From an uncultured Coleofasciculus sp. (GTDB taxonomy: Bacteria; Cyanobacteriota; Cyanobacteriia; Cyanobacteriales; Coleofasciculaceae), in NCBI GenBank assembly GCA_902805485.1, contig CADCTM010000927.1, positions 1 through 21,178 on the forward strand: a DNA stretch of 21,178 bases, given 5' to 3'. Of the stretch, positions 9,250 through 16,372 are shown piece after piece. The first letter of the stretch is position 1, and the number at the start of each line of letters is the position of its first letter. The position numbers were made by a program, and so were the translations under genes. The notes under the pieces were generated by a model. The model was not told where the DNA came from, searched no databases, and saw only the letters and a program-made list of their open reading frames with translations.

Positions 9250-9255
9250 TATACT
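9250..9255 (+). promoter_or_regulatory. Extended -10 promoter element of tRNA-Cys
   Basis: TATACT at 9250-9255 is preceded by TG at the extended -10 position (TGGTATACT). It lies 16 bases before the mature 5' end of the tRNA, which leaves room for a short leader. No good -35 hexamer is present at 17-bp spacing, as expected for an extended -10 promoter. Called by eye. Confidence 0.5.
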
Positions 9256-9271
9256 TAAAAACTGAACTTAC

Positions 9272-9342
<71 letters not shown>

Positions 9343-9353
9343 TCTTTTTTAGT

Positions 9354-9475
9354 TGTCCATTAAAGAATTAATGGTCAGTTTTAAAGAATTAATGTCCAAA
9401 ACCATGAGTTTTGGGCATTTTATTTTTATCATCTGCATGATCTCACTCCAAAAACAGTTTTAAAGAATTAATTTC
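9354..9475 (+). repeat. Three 13-bp direct repeats beside tRNA-Cys; Tn7-like end candidate
   Basis: TTAAAGAATTAAT occurs exactly at 9360-9372, 9381-9393 and 9460-9472, all in the same orientation. The second and third copies share 18 bp (CAGTTTTAAAGAATTAAT, 9376-9393 and 9455-9472). Copies one and two are spaced 21 bp, two helical turns. A TGT at 9354-9356 sits just outside the first copy and 12 bp after the tRNA. Arrays of about 20-bp TnsB sites starting with TGT, several with an ATTAATGTC core, are the hallmark of Tn7-like and CRISPR-associated transposon ends, which often lie beside tRNA genes. No transposition genes and no opposite end are seen here, so a solo end or relic is inference. 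Confidence 0.45.
9393..9427 (+). terminator. Rho-independent terminator after tRNA-Cys
   Basis: TGTCCAAAAC (9393-9402) pairs with GTTTTGGGCA (9408-9417) as a 10-bp stem with one G-U pair and a CATGA loop, followed by TTTTATTTTT. It would end the tRNA transcript about 50 nt past the mature 3' end. The left arm starts inside the second direct repeat. Confidence 0.7.
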
Positions 9476-9824
9476 AAAAAAAGCCGTATTCAGTACTTTT
9501 GTACTAATTTAAGGCGGGCGAACAGACCTAACCGTTTAAGCTGGCTGTGTAGATTCCAACCAACTACCAATCACGGCAGAAAAAGGGACTCAACCGCAGT
9601 AGGCACAAGACTTGAGGTTTGCTCAATTGCAGTATTAGCCAGTTCCAGTTTTTAAGTCTTAGTTTCCAGTTTGTTTGCACTGACCAATTTATTTCGTACC
9701 CAACCGGATAGAATAATTCCTCAGTCGTGCAAGCGGAGTGAAAAATTTCCTAATGAATTGGCACTCCCCGCTCACGCCTGAAGTGTGGTTGGTACGTGGT
9801 GCTACTTGAAAGGAAAGTTAGAGA
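9428..9824. other. Intergenic region before argG
   Basis: Apart from the third TTAAAGAATTAAT copy and a small AGTAC-TTTT-GTACT hairpin (9492-9505), no gene or RNA is recognised. The last part (about 9640-9824) should hold the argG promoter; none could be assigned with confidence. Confidence 0.4.
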
Positions 9825-11063
9825 ATGAAAGCCCAAGATTTGAAAGGACAAACCATTGCATTTGCAGGCTCTGGTGGTCTTGATAGCTGCACAATCACCC
9901 GTTGGCTGACTGATATGGGAGTCCGGGTTGTGTGCTTTACCGCCGACTTGGGGCAACCTGACGAAGACGATACAGAAGCAATCAAAGAGCGAATGCTCAT
10001 GGCTGGTGCGGCTGAGTTTGTGTTGTTGCCAGTAAGAGAAGCTATAGCCCAAATTGGTCTTAGCGTCATCCAATCCCAAGCCTGCTATGAAGGACGCTAC
10101 TGGAACACCACAGGCATTGCCCGATGTGTCTTGGCAAAAGCGATGATCCAAGAAATGCAAAAAAAAGGCTTGACAATCTTAAGTCACGGTGCAACCGGTC
10201 GCGGAAACGATCAAGTGCGTTTTCAACTAATTACCAATATGCTCGCCCCAGAGTTTGAGGTGTATGCTCCCTGGCGTGACGAATCATTTTTGGCTCGTTT
10301 TCCGGGTCGCAGCGAAATGATTGACTTTTGTCAAGAGAAAGGACTCTCTGTCTCGGCAACAAAAGATAAACCATACTCCACCGACTCGAATTTGTTGGGC
10401 TTAACCCACGAATCTGGACTTTTGGAAGCGCTAACCACGCCTGCCCATTTCGTGAAGCCAATCATGGGTTGCTACCCTGGCGATGCCCCAGATCAAGCCG
10501 AGGAGTTTACAGTACACTTCGAGAAAGGCTGCCCGGTGTCGCTCAATGGCACTCCTGTAAGCTTAGTTGAGGCAATTACTCAGGCAAATGCGATCGGTGG
10601 CAAGCATGGCGTCGGCATTGGCACTCATCTCGTCGAAAATCGCTTTGTGGGGATTAAGTCACGGGGGATTTATGAAAGCCCTGGGGTAGAAATCCTTGGC
10701 AGTTGTTACGGATTGTTACTACAATTAATTTTGGATCGCCGCGCCCGTGAGTTTTTTGAACAGCTATCTCAACTAGTTGCCAAGCAGATTTATCAAGGTT
10801 ACTGGTATGATTTGGCAACTCAAATGGCACTGCAAGCGATTGAACGTACTGCCGAGTTAGCCACAGGCACGATTACAGTTTCTCTTTACAAGGGCAACAT
10901 CTCGTTTGTTTCGGCAAGTAATACCCCTCATTCCCTGTATTCCGAAGAAAATGCTTCGATGGAAGGTGTTGGCAGTTATAACCATGCCGACTCGGAAGGG
11001 TTGCTGCGGGTGTTTAGTGTGAGTGCGCGTGTACTGGCAACAAGCGGTCAAATTAAGGGATAA
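9825..11063 (+). CDS. argG: Argininosuccinate synthase, E. coli-like clade
   Basis: A 412-residue PP-loop ATPase that joins citrulline and aspartate, using ATP, to form argininosuccinate in arginine synthesis. The PP-loop SGGLDS is at 16-21. Other family blocks are TADLGQPDEDD, GATGRGNDQVRF, KPYSTDSNLLGLTHESG and ENRFVGIKSRGIYESPG. YSTDSNLLG and the NLGQPDEED-like block resemble the E. coli ArgG clade, not the YSRDxNLWHIS form that I recall for the usual cyanobacterial enzyme, and the C terminus is shorter than in E. coli. It may therefore be a second, paralogous synthase or a synthase-related enzyme acting on another citrulline-like substrate. GAGA and AAAGGA lie before the ATG. It converges with the dedA gene across a shared terminator. 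Confidence 0.87.
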   Translation: MKAQDLKGQTIAFAGSGGLDSCTITRWLTDMGVRVVCFTADLGQPDEDDTEAIKERMLMAGAAEFVLLPVREAIAQIGLSVIQSQACYEGRYWNTTGIARCVLAKAMIQEMQKKGLTILSHGATGRGNDQVRFQLITNMLAPEFEVYAPWRDESFLARFPGRSEMIDFCQEKGLSVSATKDKPYSTDSNLLGLTHESGLLEALTTPAHFVKPIMGCYPGDAPDQAEEFTVHFEKGCPVSLNGTPVSLVEAITQANAIGGKHGVGIGTHLVENRFVGIKSRGIYESPGVEILGSCYGLLLQLILDRRAREFFEQLSQLVAKQIYQGYWYDLATQMALQAIERTAELATGTITVSLYKGNISFVSASNTPHSLYSEENASMEGVGSYNHADSEGLLRVFSVSARVLATSGQIKG

Positions 11064-11074
11064 GTAAGTAAGAT

Positions 11075-11136
11075 GAGGAATTAAAAATTAAGAATGCAGA
11101 ATTAAAAATAAGCAGTTTTTAATTTTTAATTACCTC
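11075..11136. terminator. Bidirectional AT-rich terminator between argG and dedA
   Basis: GAGGAATTAAAAATTAAG at 11075-11092 is mirrored by a complementary arm ending TTTTTAATTACCTC at 11123-11136. The arms have A- and T-tracts on both sides and sit between two converging genes. The stem is mostly A-T and partly imperfect. Confidence 0.6.
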
Positions 11137-11141
11137 GTTTC

Positions 11142-11795
11142 TTACTCTCCTGGGGTTGATGGCTGATCTTTAATCGCCGGTTGCTTAAATTTCCGAGACT
11201 CTAACCACTTGGGAATAAAAAGCGCCGCGACCACGATAATGAGAGCAACAATCCCCAATTTTGCGATCCAGCCAATTAATTGCTCTAGTGGCACAATCCG
11301 TCCAAAAAAGAACGCTAACGTCACCATCACTGATGCCCAAACTGTACCGCCGGCGAAGTTGTACAACATAAACTGCGGGAAGGGCATTTCAGCTATTCCT
11401 GCCATTGGACTAGCAAAAATCCGCAAAAAGGCAACAAATCGCCCAAAAAATACGGCTCGTCCGGCGTTTTCACTAAATTGCTGTTTAACTTCCGTCAGTT
11501 GCTCTTCTGAAACGCGAAAGAAACCCCCAACTCGCAGTAATAAAGCCCAACCGCCTAGCTTACCAATCAAGTAACCGCAGGTTCCTCCTAATACGGTACC
11601 TGCGATCGCACTTCCCAGTACAAGCCAATAATTGAGTTCACCACTGCCTCCTAGGAAGCCACCGACTATGGTAATCGTTTCCCCCGGTAAGGGAATTCCC
11701 AGACTTTCCAGGGCAATGCCTAAAAAAACAGCCCAGTAGCCATATTGCCTTGCAATTTCCTGGATTGTCTCCAGTGAAAGAAACTCAAAAGACAT
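11142..11795 (-). CDS. DedA family membrane protein
   Basis: A 217-residue inner-membrane protein of the DedA (VTT/SNARE-associated) family. Some members are undecaprenyl-phosphate flippases, and others affect membrane potential and envelope integrity. Seen are the re-entrant motif ESLGIPLPGE (30-39), GYLIGKLGG (74-82), and the conserved FFGRFVAFLRIFASPMAGIA block with arginines R119 and R125, followed by MPFPQFMLYNFAGGTVWAS. A final transmembrane helix (about 180-197) precedes a polar tail. Length is normal. Substrate cannot be decided from sequence. It converges with argG and has no close partner upstream. Confidence 0.92.
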   Translation of the reverse strand: MSFEFLSLETIQEIARQYGYWAVFLGIALESLGIPLPGETITIVGGFLGGSGELNYWLVLGSAIAGTVLGGTCGYLIGKLGGWALLLRVGGFFRVSEEQLTEVKQQFSENAGRAVFFGRFVAFLRIFASPMAGIAEMPFPQFMLYNFAGGTVWASVMVTLAFFFGRIVPLEQLIGWIAKLGIVALIIVVAALFIPKWLESRKFKQPAIKDQPSTPGE

Positions 11796-11896
11796 CCAGC
11801 CAGCCTTTACAAAAATTCATCACCTATTTAATCTTGGCGCGATTGTAGGAATCGTGTCAATAAACTAACGTTGGTCTGTTAAATCTTCCCTAAGAA

Positions 11897-12145
11897 TTAG
11901 GTCGGGACTAACTCGCCTGGACGTAATTTTGCCCATTTCCCCGTTTCTTGCTTAAAACTGAGACAACCCACAACATCCCATTCCATCTCCACATAATCTT
12001 GCTGGGGACGGATATTGACATTAATCGTCGGTTCAGTTGCTTCAAAATTCGGGTCTTCAGTAAGATGAGGCACCTCATGCTGTATTTCTACGGCGTGATA
12101 CGTGGTGCAGCGGTCTACGTAGTGGCAGTTAACGCAAATACACAT
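11897..12145 (-). CDS. ycf34: Ycf34 family iron-sulfur protein
   Basis: An 82-residue protein matching Ycf34, a family restricted to cyanobacteria and some plastid genomes. The start MCICVNCHYVDRC has cysteines at 2, 4, 7 and 13, with another at 61. In Synechocystis the homologue binds an iron-sulfur cluster and its loss impairs photosynthetic electron transport. The acidic middle and the WAKLRPGEL end also fit the family. CGGAG lies a few bases upstream of the ATG. Its presence is strong evidence for a cyanobacterial source. Confidence 0.95.
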   Translation of the reverse strand: MCICVNCHYVDRCTTYHAVEIQHEVPHLTEDPNFEATEPTINVNIRPQQDYVEMEWDVVGCLSFKQETGKWAKLRPGELVPT

Positions 12146-12453
12146 TGCACAAACTCCGAGTCTTTCTTGTCACTCTAGCTTAGGCGAGGCATTTGTTCAC
12201 CAGCATTTGGGTTGATTTTTGTATACCTGAGCAGGGATAGACTTCTTGCGAGAAGGCTAAAACCCTCTCATTCCAACCCTTATCCCACTTTCTTGAGAAG
12301 GACTAAGAAATTTCTCCCCTAGAGAAGAAAGTGGAGAGGGACTGTTCTTGTGAGGGGGAATAATTATATGCAAGAGTTCATAACGATTAAGCTTGTGAAT
12401 AACCGGAGCTAACCCAAATAGCGATCGCTAAAACACATTCAAGAAACCTTAAA
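12146..12453. other. Intergenic region with imperfect hairpin repeat
   Basis: This stretch separates the divergent ycf34 and cca starts and should hold both promoters. It contains an inverted repeat: CCCTCTC (12263-12269) plus CCACTTTCTT (12285-12294), complementary to AAGAAAGTGG (12325-12334) plus AGAGGG (12335-12340). A HIP1 octamer is at 12421. Similar CCCTCTC/GAGAGGG hairpins are dispersed repeats in many cyanobacterial genomes. Confidence 0.5.
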
Positions 12454-13713
12454 ATGTACGCTTCCAATCCCGATATCGCTGCCTCGGCGCTTTCACCCGA
12501 TACATGGCCCTTTAGCTTAGAATTGCTGCCTCCACAAGCTTGTTTGGTAGGCGGCGCTGTACGGGATGCCTTATTGGGACGACGTTCTGAGTATTTGGAT
12601 TTGGACTTTGTTTTACCCGTTGACGCCGTGGAGACAGCACGAAAGTTAGCTAATCATTATAAAGCCGGATTTGTGCTGCTGGATGCGGGGCGGCAAATTG
12701 CGAGAGTTGTGTTTAAGCAGGCAACCGTTGACTTGGCGAAACAAGAAGGGGATAGCTTAGAGAGTGACTTACACAGGCGAGATTTTACAATAAATGCGAT
12801 CGCCTATAACCCCCACACAGGTGAACTAATTGACCCCCTCCAAGGCATTGCCGACATCCAAACCCGTACAATCAGGATGGTCAAAGCTGCTAATCTCAAA
12901 GATGACCCTTTAAGGCTCCTGCGGGGCTATCGACAAGCAGCGCAGTTAAATTTTGCCATCGAACCCGAAACACAGGCTGTAATGAGGCGTATTGCAGGCT
13001 TACTAGGAGAAATTGCCGCCGAACGGGTACAAGTAGAATTAGGCTATCTCCTCAAGTCAGCTCAAGGTACACCCTGGCTGACTGCTGCTTGGAAGGATAA
13101 TTTACTACAAACCTGGTTTCCCGATGCGACAGATCAAGGTTTAGCGCAAGTTGCCGCAATTGATCAAGCAGCCATTGTGCTAGAAAAAACTTGGCAGACT
13201 CTTGGGGTGGAATTGGCAACTTTAATCAGTGGGAAATCAGCCTCTTTATTCAGTCTGGCGAAACTGGCGAGTTTGTTGCCATCAGTACCAACCGCCGCAG
13301 AAGAGCGGTTGCAGTCTTTAAAATACTCTCGTGCTGAGATTAAGGTAGCAGTAACGACGCTCAAACACTTACCGCGCTTGCTGTCTTATTCCTCCTCTGG
13401 GATGTCTATAAGAGAGCAGTATTTCTTATTTCAAGATGTTGGCTCAATTTTCCCAGCTTTGGCGGTGACATCCGTCGCCGCCGGAATGCCTGTAGATGCT
13501 CTAACTCCCTTAATTAATCGCTATCTTAATCCTGATGATCGGGTTGCTCATCCCAAAGCGCTAATTACAGGAAATGACTTAATGCGAAGTCTTAATCTCC
13601 CCGCCGGACAACAAATTGGTAAACTCCTAGGTGAAATTCAACTCGCCCAAGCTGAGGGCAAAATCTCCACCCCCGAAGAAGCATTAGATTTTGCCGCACA
13701 GCAGTCAGTCTAA
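12454..13713 (+). CDS. cca: CCA tRNA nucleotidyltransferase (class II, PcnB/Cca family)
   Basis: A 419-residue template-independent polymerase that adds all or part of CCA to tRNA 3' ends. The catalytic head shows CLVGGAVRDALLG (30-42), the metal aspartates D49 and D51 in LDLDFVLP, the ribose-selecting RRDFTINAIAYNP block (108-120), and the DPLRLLRGYR head-to-neck segment (151-160). The C-terminal half has the usual helical body. Some cyanobacteria split the job between CC-adding and A-adding enzymes or have a poly(A)-like paralogue, and sequence by eye cannot settle which this is. The neighbouring tRNA-Cys lacks an encoded CCA, consistent with need for this activity. No strong ribosome site is present at the ATG. 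Confidence 0.92.
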   Translation: MYASNPDIAASALSPDTWPFSLELLPPQACLVGGAVRDALLGRRSEYLDLDFVLPVDAVETARKLANHYKAGFVLLDAGRQIARVVFKQATVDLAKQEGDSLESDLHRRDFTINAIAYNPHTGELIDPLQGIADIQTRTIRMVKAANLKDDPLRLLRGYRQAAQLNFAIEPETQAVMRRIAGLLGEIAAERVQVELGYLLKSAQGTPWLTAAWKDNLLQTWFPDATDQGLAQVAAIDQAAIVLEKTWQTLGVELATLISGKSASLFSLAKLASLLPSVPTAAEERLQSLKYSRAEIKVAVTTLKHLPRLLSYSSSGMSIREQYFLFQDVGSIFPALAVTSVAAGMPVDALTPLINRYLNPDDRVAHPKALITGNDLMRSLNLPAGQQIGKLLGEIQLAQAEGKISTPEEALDFAAQQSV

Positions 13714-13714
13714 A

Positions 13715-14146
13715 CTAGGTGGATCTTCGAGAAGGCAGACACGCCCCAGTAATCAAAATGATCGCGTATCCCCAAAGCAGCCATGCACCAAAGGCACAAG
13801 CGGCTGAAGTCGGCAGGTTGGGAAATAGTGGCGCGAAGAAGTATGTAGTCACAACATCAAGCAGCATTGAGGGAATTGTTAAATAAATCAATGCCTCTCC
13901 TCGCTGATCAGGCTGTACTTTCTGCCAACGAAACAGCACATAAACTAACGGTGGCAAAAACAACGCTGAAAATAAAAAACTAGCGCCCATGCTGAGATTG
14001 CTTTCAGGGATGAAAAACATCTGTCCCCAAATTCGCAAAATTAATGTTGCAACCGCCCAGACAGCAACACTCCAAAACACAAAAAATCCGTAGGAGAGCG
14101 GCTTGTCATCGCTTAGGCTTGTAACCGATTTAGTTGCAGCTTGCAT
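13715..14146 (-). CDS. Small four-helix membrane protein, DUF5367-like
   Basis: A protein of about 143 residues with four predicted transmembrane helices: YGFFVFWSVAVWAVATLILR, MGASFLFSALFLPPLVYVLF, EALIYLTIPSMLLDVVTTYF and AFGAWLLWGYAIILITGACL. The pattern resembles the DUF5367 family, to which I assign it tentatively; no function is established. The frame opens at an ATG at 14158, but that codon is part of the ribosome site: GGAGGA lies 5 bases before the ATG at 14146, which is the better start. It is transcribed away from a TetR regulator across a short region with two operator-like sites, so it is probably that regulator's target. Its stop lies next to that of cca. Confidence 0.7.
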   Translation of the reverse strand: MQAATKSVTSLSDDKPLSYGFFVFWSVAVWAVATLILRIWGQMFFIPESNLSMGASFLFSALFLPPLVYVLFRWQKVQPDQRGEALIYLTIPSMLLDVVTTYFFAPLFPNLPTSAACAFGAWLLWGYAIILITGACLPSRRST

Positions 14147-14178
14147 GAATTCCTCCATGATCGGATAAATTATAAACG

Positions 14179-14219
14179 CGAGGGTTAGCTCACTTTTTTA
14201 AAATACGAGATAATCCTCG
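14179..14219. promoter_or_regulatory. Paired operator-like sites for the adjacent TetR regulator
   Basis: CGAGGGTTAGCTCA (14179-14192, plus strand) and CGAGGATTATCTCG (14206-14219, read on the minus strand) match at 11 of 14 positions, sharing CGAGGnTTAnCTC in opposite orientations. The second is itself an inverted repeat (CGAG...CTCG). Both lie between divergent genes, about 33 bp from the membrane-protein start and 25 bp from the TetR ATG, with an AT-rich core between. This is typical of TetR-type operators. Called by eye. Confidence 0.6.
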
Positions 14220-14243
14220 CATTTGTCAACAGAAATTGAAGTA

Positions 14244-14879
14244 ATGACGAAAGTACCCGAAGAACCAGAACAACAGCGACGATTACCCCAACAGGCACGA
14301 AGCTGGGCACGGTTTAATCGGATTTTGGATGCGGCGGCGGAGTTATTTGCAGAAATTGGTTATGAATCCGTAACAACTGATGAAATTGCGGCACGGGCAA
14401 ATACTTCTGTTGGCGGACTGTATCGTTTTTTCCCTGATAAGCTGGCTGTGTTTCATGCTGTGGTTGAGCGCTATCTCAATCAACTCCGGGAAATGTTTGC
14501 GGCACTGCACACCGAGGAAACTACTCAACTGCCGCTAGAGGTTTACATCGGGCAGGTGATTGATGCCTTCGATCAGTTCGTTACCGCCAATCCCTCTTAC
14601 CGAGCGGTTTTTGTGCAATCTCGTCTTGTTTCAACAGAAATTATGGCAATGGATACGGCGTTTAACCAAGAAATTGCACAGCAACTGTCAGCTTTTTTTG
14701 CCCTGCGTAATCCTGCCCTCGAAGCAAGTCAACGAGATTTACTGGCGACGGTTAGTGTGGAAGTCGCTAGCGCTCTGGAAATCCTGTCGCTGACTCGTGA
14801 TTCTAAGTTTCAACATCTGGTTCTTACCGAAGCCAAAAAGCTATTGTTTATTTACCTACGGCAGTATTTTCCTGATTAA
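14244..14879 (+). CDS. TetR/AcrR family transcriptional regulator
   Basis: A protein of about 211 residues with an N-terminal TetR helix-turn-helix, seen as RILDAAAELFAEIGYESVTT, then DEIAARANTSVGGLYRFFPD and KLAVFHAVVERYL. A helical C-terminal ligand/dimerisation domain follows. Such proteins usually repress a neighbouring gene until a small molecule binds. The divergent membrane protein and the two matching operator-like sites between them point to that gene and to autoregulation; the ligand is unknown. The frame also opens at TTG 14223, but that would leave 3 bp between the operator-like site and the start with no ribosome site, so the ATG at 14244 is preferred. An IS630-type element inserted 12 bp after its stop. 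Confidence 0.88.
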   Translation: MTKVPEEPEQQRRLPQQARSWARFNRILDAAAELFAEIGYESVTTDEIAARANTSVGGLYRFFPDKLAVFHAVVERYLNQLREMFAALHTEETTQLPLEVYIGQVIDAFDQFVTANPSYRAVFVQSRLVSTEIMAMDTAFNQEIAQQLSAFFALRNPALEASQRDLLATVSVEVASALEILSLTRDSKFQHLVLTEAKKLLFIYLRQYFPD

Positions 14880-14899
14880 TTTTGCTTGTAGTGTCGCGT

Positions 14900-15541
14900 C
14901 TAGTTTAAACTGATGGGTTGAGGGTAGAGGTGAGCAAGTTTAATACGCGCATCGTCTGTGGTGAATCGCCATTGAACTTGAACCGCATCCTGATTACGCT
15001 GCTGTTGCCAAGCAGCCAGTTCTCGCTCCAAGGTTCGAGCATCGCCAAGGCGTCGCTTGAGACATTGCTCATGCAAGACACTCAATTCAATTTCAGCCAC
15101 GTTTAACCAACTGCCATTACGAGGCGTGTAGTAAAGTTCAAAGCGGCGAGCCAAACGATGAGCTTCTGGAGCCGGAAAGGCTTCATAAAGGGAAGCAATA
15201 TGATGGGTGTTCAGGTTATCCGACAACAGTTTGACCTTACGAGCATGAGGATAGTCTTCTTCTAGCAAGCGGCGAACTTCCTCAGCCCAATCAACACGAG
15301 TACGATGGTCTCGATTAGCCACTCGTCGCCATCCGCGCACAGGGTCAAAGAACATGAACAGTGCCTGGACTCCTTGGCGCTCATAGTGATAATCTTCTTT
15401 AGCATCTTGACCTGGCTGCATCGGTATCGGTTCATAGACATCGCTGTGCAAGGTAACCGCCGCTTCATCCATGCACACCACTGGCTCCGAAGCACTCTGC
15501 TCACTTGTGTACAAGTCTAAGACCACTTCCATCTGAGCCAC
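14900..15541 (-). CDS. IS630 transposase, catalytic DDE frame (orfB)
   Basis: The 213-residue catalytic half of the IS630 transposase. Acidic residues of the DDE triad are visible: D25 (VVCMDEAA), D108 (LLSDNLNTHH) and E150 (GSWLNVAEIE). The first ATG is at 15541, but the frame is open further upstream to the A8 slippery run, and the residues encoded there are conserved. Translation therefore probably enters by -1 frameshifting from orfA to make a fused transposase of roughly 380 residues. The stop codon TAG at 14900 lies inside the terminal inverted repeat. Confidence 0.9.
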   Translation of the reverse strand: MAQMEVVLDLYTSEQSASEPVVCMDEAAVTLHSDVYEPIPMQPGQDAKEDYHYERQGVQALFMFFDPVRGWRRVANRDHRTRVDWAEEVRRLLEEDYPHARKVKLLSDNLNTHHIASLYEAFPAPEAHRLARRFELYYTPRNGSWLNVAEIELSVLHEQCLKRRLGDARTLERELAAWQQQRNQDAVQVQWRFTTDDARIKLAHLYPQPISLN

Positions 15542-15549
15542 GAACCGAG

Positions 15550-16050
15550 CTAAATCTTTTTCTGGAATACAGAAGCGCTTTTTCTTCCAGGGGCGTAATT
15601 GGTTTTTTTTAAAGTCTGACGCACCGTTTCTCGACTAACTTCGGCGACAATTCCACGCACTTTTAGTTCATTGACCAGAAGGCTGAGTGTCCATCGACTA
15701 CGACCTTCGGGTGGAGGCGAACAGCAAACGGCTACGAGATAGGCTTCCTTTTCACCATCAAGTTTTGCGGGAACCGGCGGTGTGGTACGCACTCGTCGAT
15801 TCAGGGCTGGTGCTTCGCCTTGGGTCACGAAGCGTTTACGGATACGAGCAACGCTATAGGGATGCAATCCCAGGGCAGCTCCGATTCGTTCATCCGTCCA
15901 GCCCCCCTCAGCCTGGTCTTGGTCTGCCAATAGTAATATCCGAGCGTGCAGCATCTTTTTAACAGGAGCTTGACCATTGCGAGTAATGTCTCTTAAGTAT
16001 TGACGTTGTTCCTCGCTGAGATAGACCTTGTACTTGTTAGGATTACTCAA
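15550..16050 (-). CDS. IS630 transposase, N-terminal frame (orfA)
   Basis: A 166-residue first frame of the IS630 transposase carrying the DNA-binding part: a helix-turn-helix (TDERIGAALGLHPYSVARIR) and a following winged-helix segment through SRETVRQTLKK. The start is TTG at 16050, as an in-frame stop lies 27 bases further upstream. After codon KK the frame runs through A8 (15610-15603) and ends at 15550 in residues that do not look conserved. A -1 shift at A-AAA-AAA would continue as NQLRPWKKKRFCIPEKD, the expected IS630 sequence, into the catalytic frame. The short product may act as a DNA-binding regulator. Confidence 0.88.
   Translation of the reverse strand: MSNPNKYKVYLSEEQRQYLRDITRNGQAPVKKMLHARILLLADQDQAEGGWTDERIGAALGLHPYSVARIRKRFVTQGEAPALNRRVRTTPPVPAKLDGEKEAYLVAVCCSPPPEGRSRWTLSLLVNELKVRGIVAEVSRETVRQTLKKTNYAPGRKSASVFQKKI
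15603..15610 (-). promoter_or_regulatory. A8 slippery site for -1 frameshift in the IS630 transposase
   Basis: The minus strand reads ...ACT TTA AAA AAA ACC..., containing the heptamer A-AAA-AAA in the correct phase for -1 slippage. Both frames keep family-conserved sequence on their respective sides of the run, so either ribosomal frameshifting or transcriptional slippage would give the full transposase. Confidence 0.75.
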
Positions 16051-16141
16051 TTGTCTGTAGTTTAGGGGAGATTTTTACCCAATATTTTAAACTAGACGTG
16101 ACACTACTTTTACTGCCTCTCATGCTATTCACGCAAGAGGT

Positions 16142-16372
16142 CTATTGTTCATATGGGATATCAAGCTGTTTGGCGATAAAGCTCACAATACTGAAGGGGA
16201 CTTCATGTAGCTGACTGGGAAACCTACCTTCGCTCTGGAAAAATTTGAGCAGAACAGCAAACCCCAACTGGTTAGCTGCTGTTGTATTGCCCTTACTGGG
16301 TAGTATCTCTTGTTCCGAGGGCAGTAACGTAAAATGCTCAATTAGTTCAAAAGCTTCCCACTGTCGCTTCAT
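16142..16372 (-). pseudogene. N-terminal fragment of a Tn3-family (DUF4158) transposase
   Basis: About 76 codons beginning MKRQWEAFELIEHFTLLPSE, then a short indel-like patch, NQLGFAVLLKFFQSEGRFPS and EVPFSIVSFIAKQLDIPYEQ. This is the start of the DUF4158 domain that opens Tn3-family transposases, which are about 1000 residues long, and it ends in TAG at 16142. The ATG at 16372 has AGGAG in good position; residues upstream in the open frame are not family-like. The remainder of the transposase, the resolvase and any terminal repeats are absent, and the IS630 copy begins 38 bp beyond the stop. It is a relic, or a translated orphan DNA-binding stub. Confidence 0.8.

Larger units (their letters stand above)
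14891..16104 (-). mobile_element. Complete IS630-family insertion sequence with TA duplication
   Basis: A 1214-bp element. Its terminal inverted repeats start GTGTCGCGTCTAGTTTAAA at 14891 and, read on the minus strand from 16104, GTGTCACGTCTAGTTTAAA: 18 of 19 positions match. Each end is flanked by TA (14889-14890 and 16105-16106), the target duplication made by IS630/Tc1-type elements. The transposase is encoded on the minus strand in two overlapping frames. The near-identical ends and intact frames suggest a recent, possibly active copy. Confidence 0.93.

Noticed and set aside
9354..9480. CRISPR array
   Set aside because: The three repeats are only 13-18 bp, unevenly spaced (21 and 79 bp), and AT-rich; spacing does not fit a CRISPR.
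9492..9505. AGTAC-TTTT-GTACT small hairpin before argG
   Set aside because: Only a 5-bp stem, no T-tract, no position that suggests a function.
12004..12030. GACATTAAT in ycf34 as a possible opposite transposon end
   Set aside because: It lies inside conserved ycf34 coding sequence, matches only a short core and has no repeat array.
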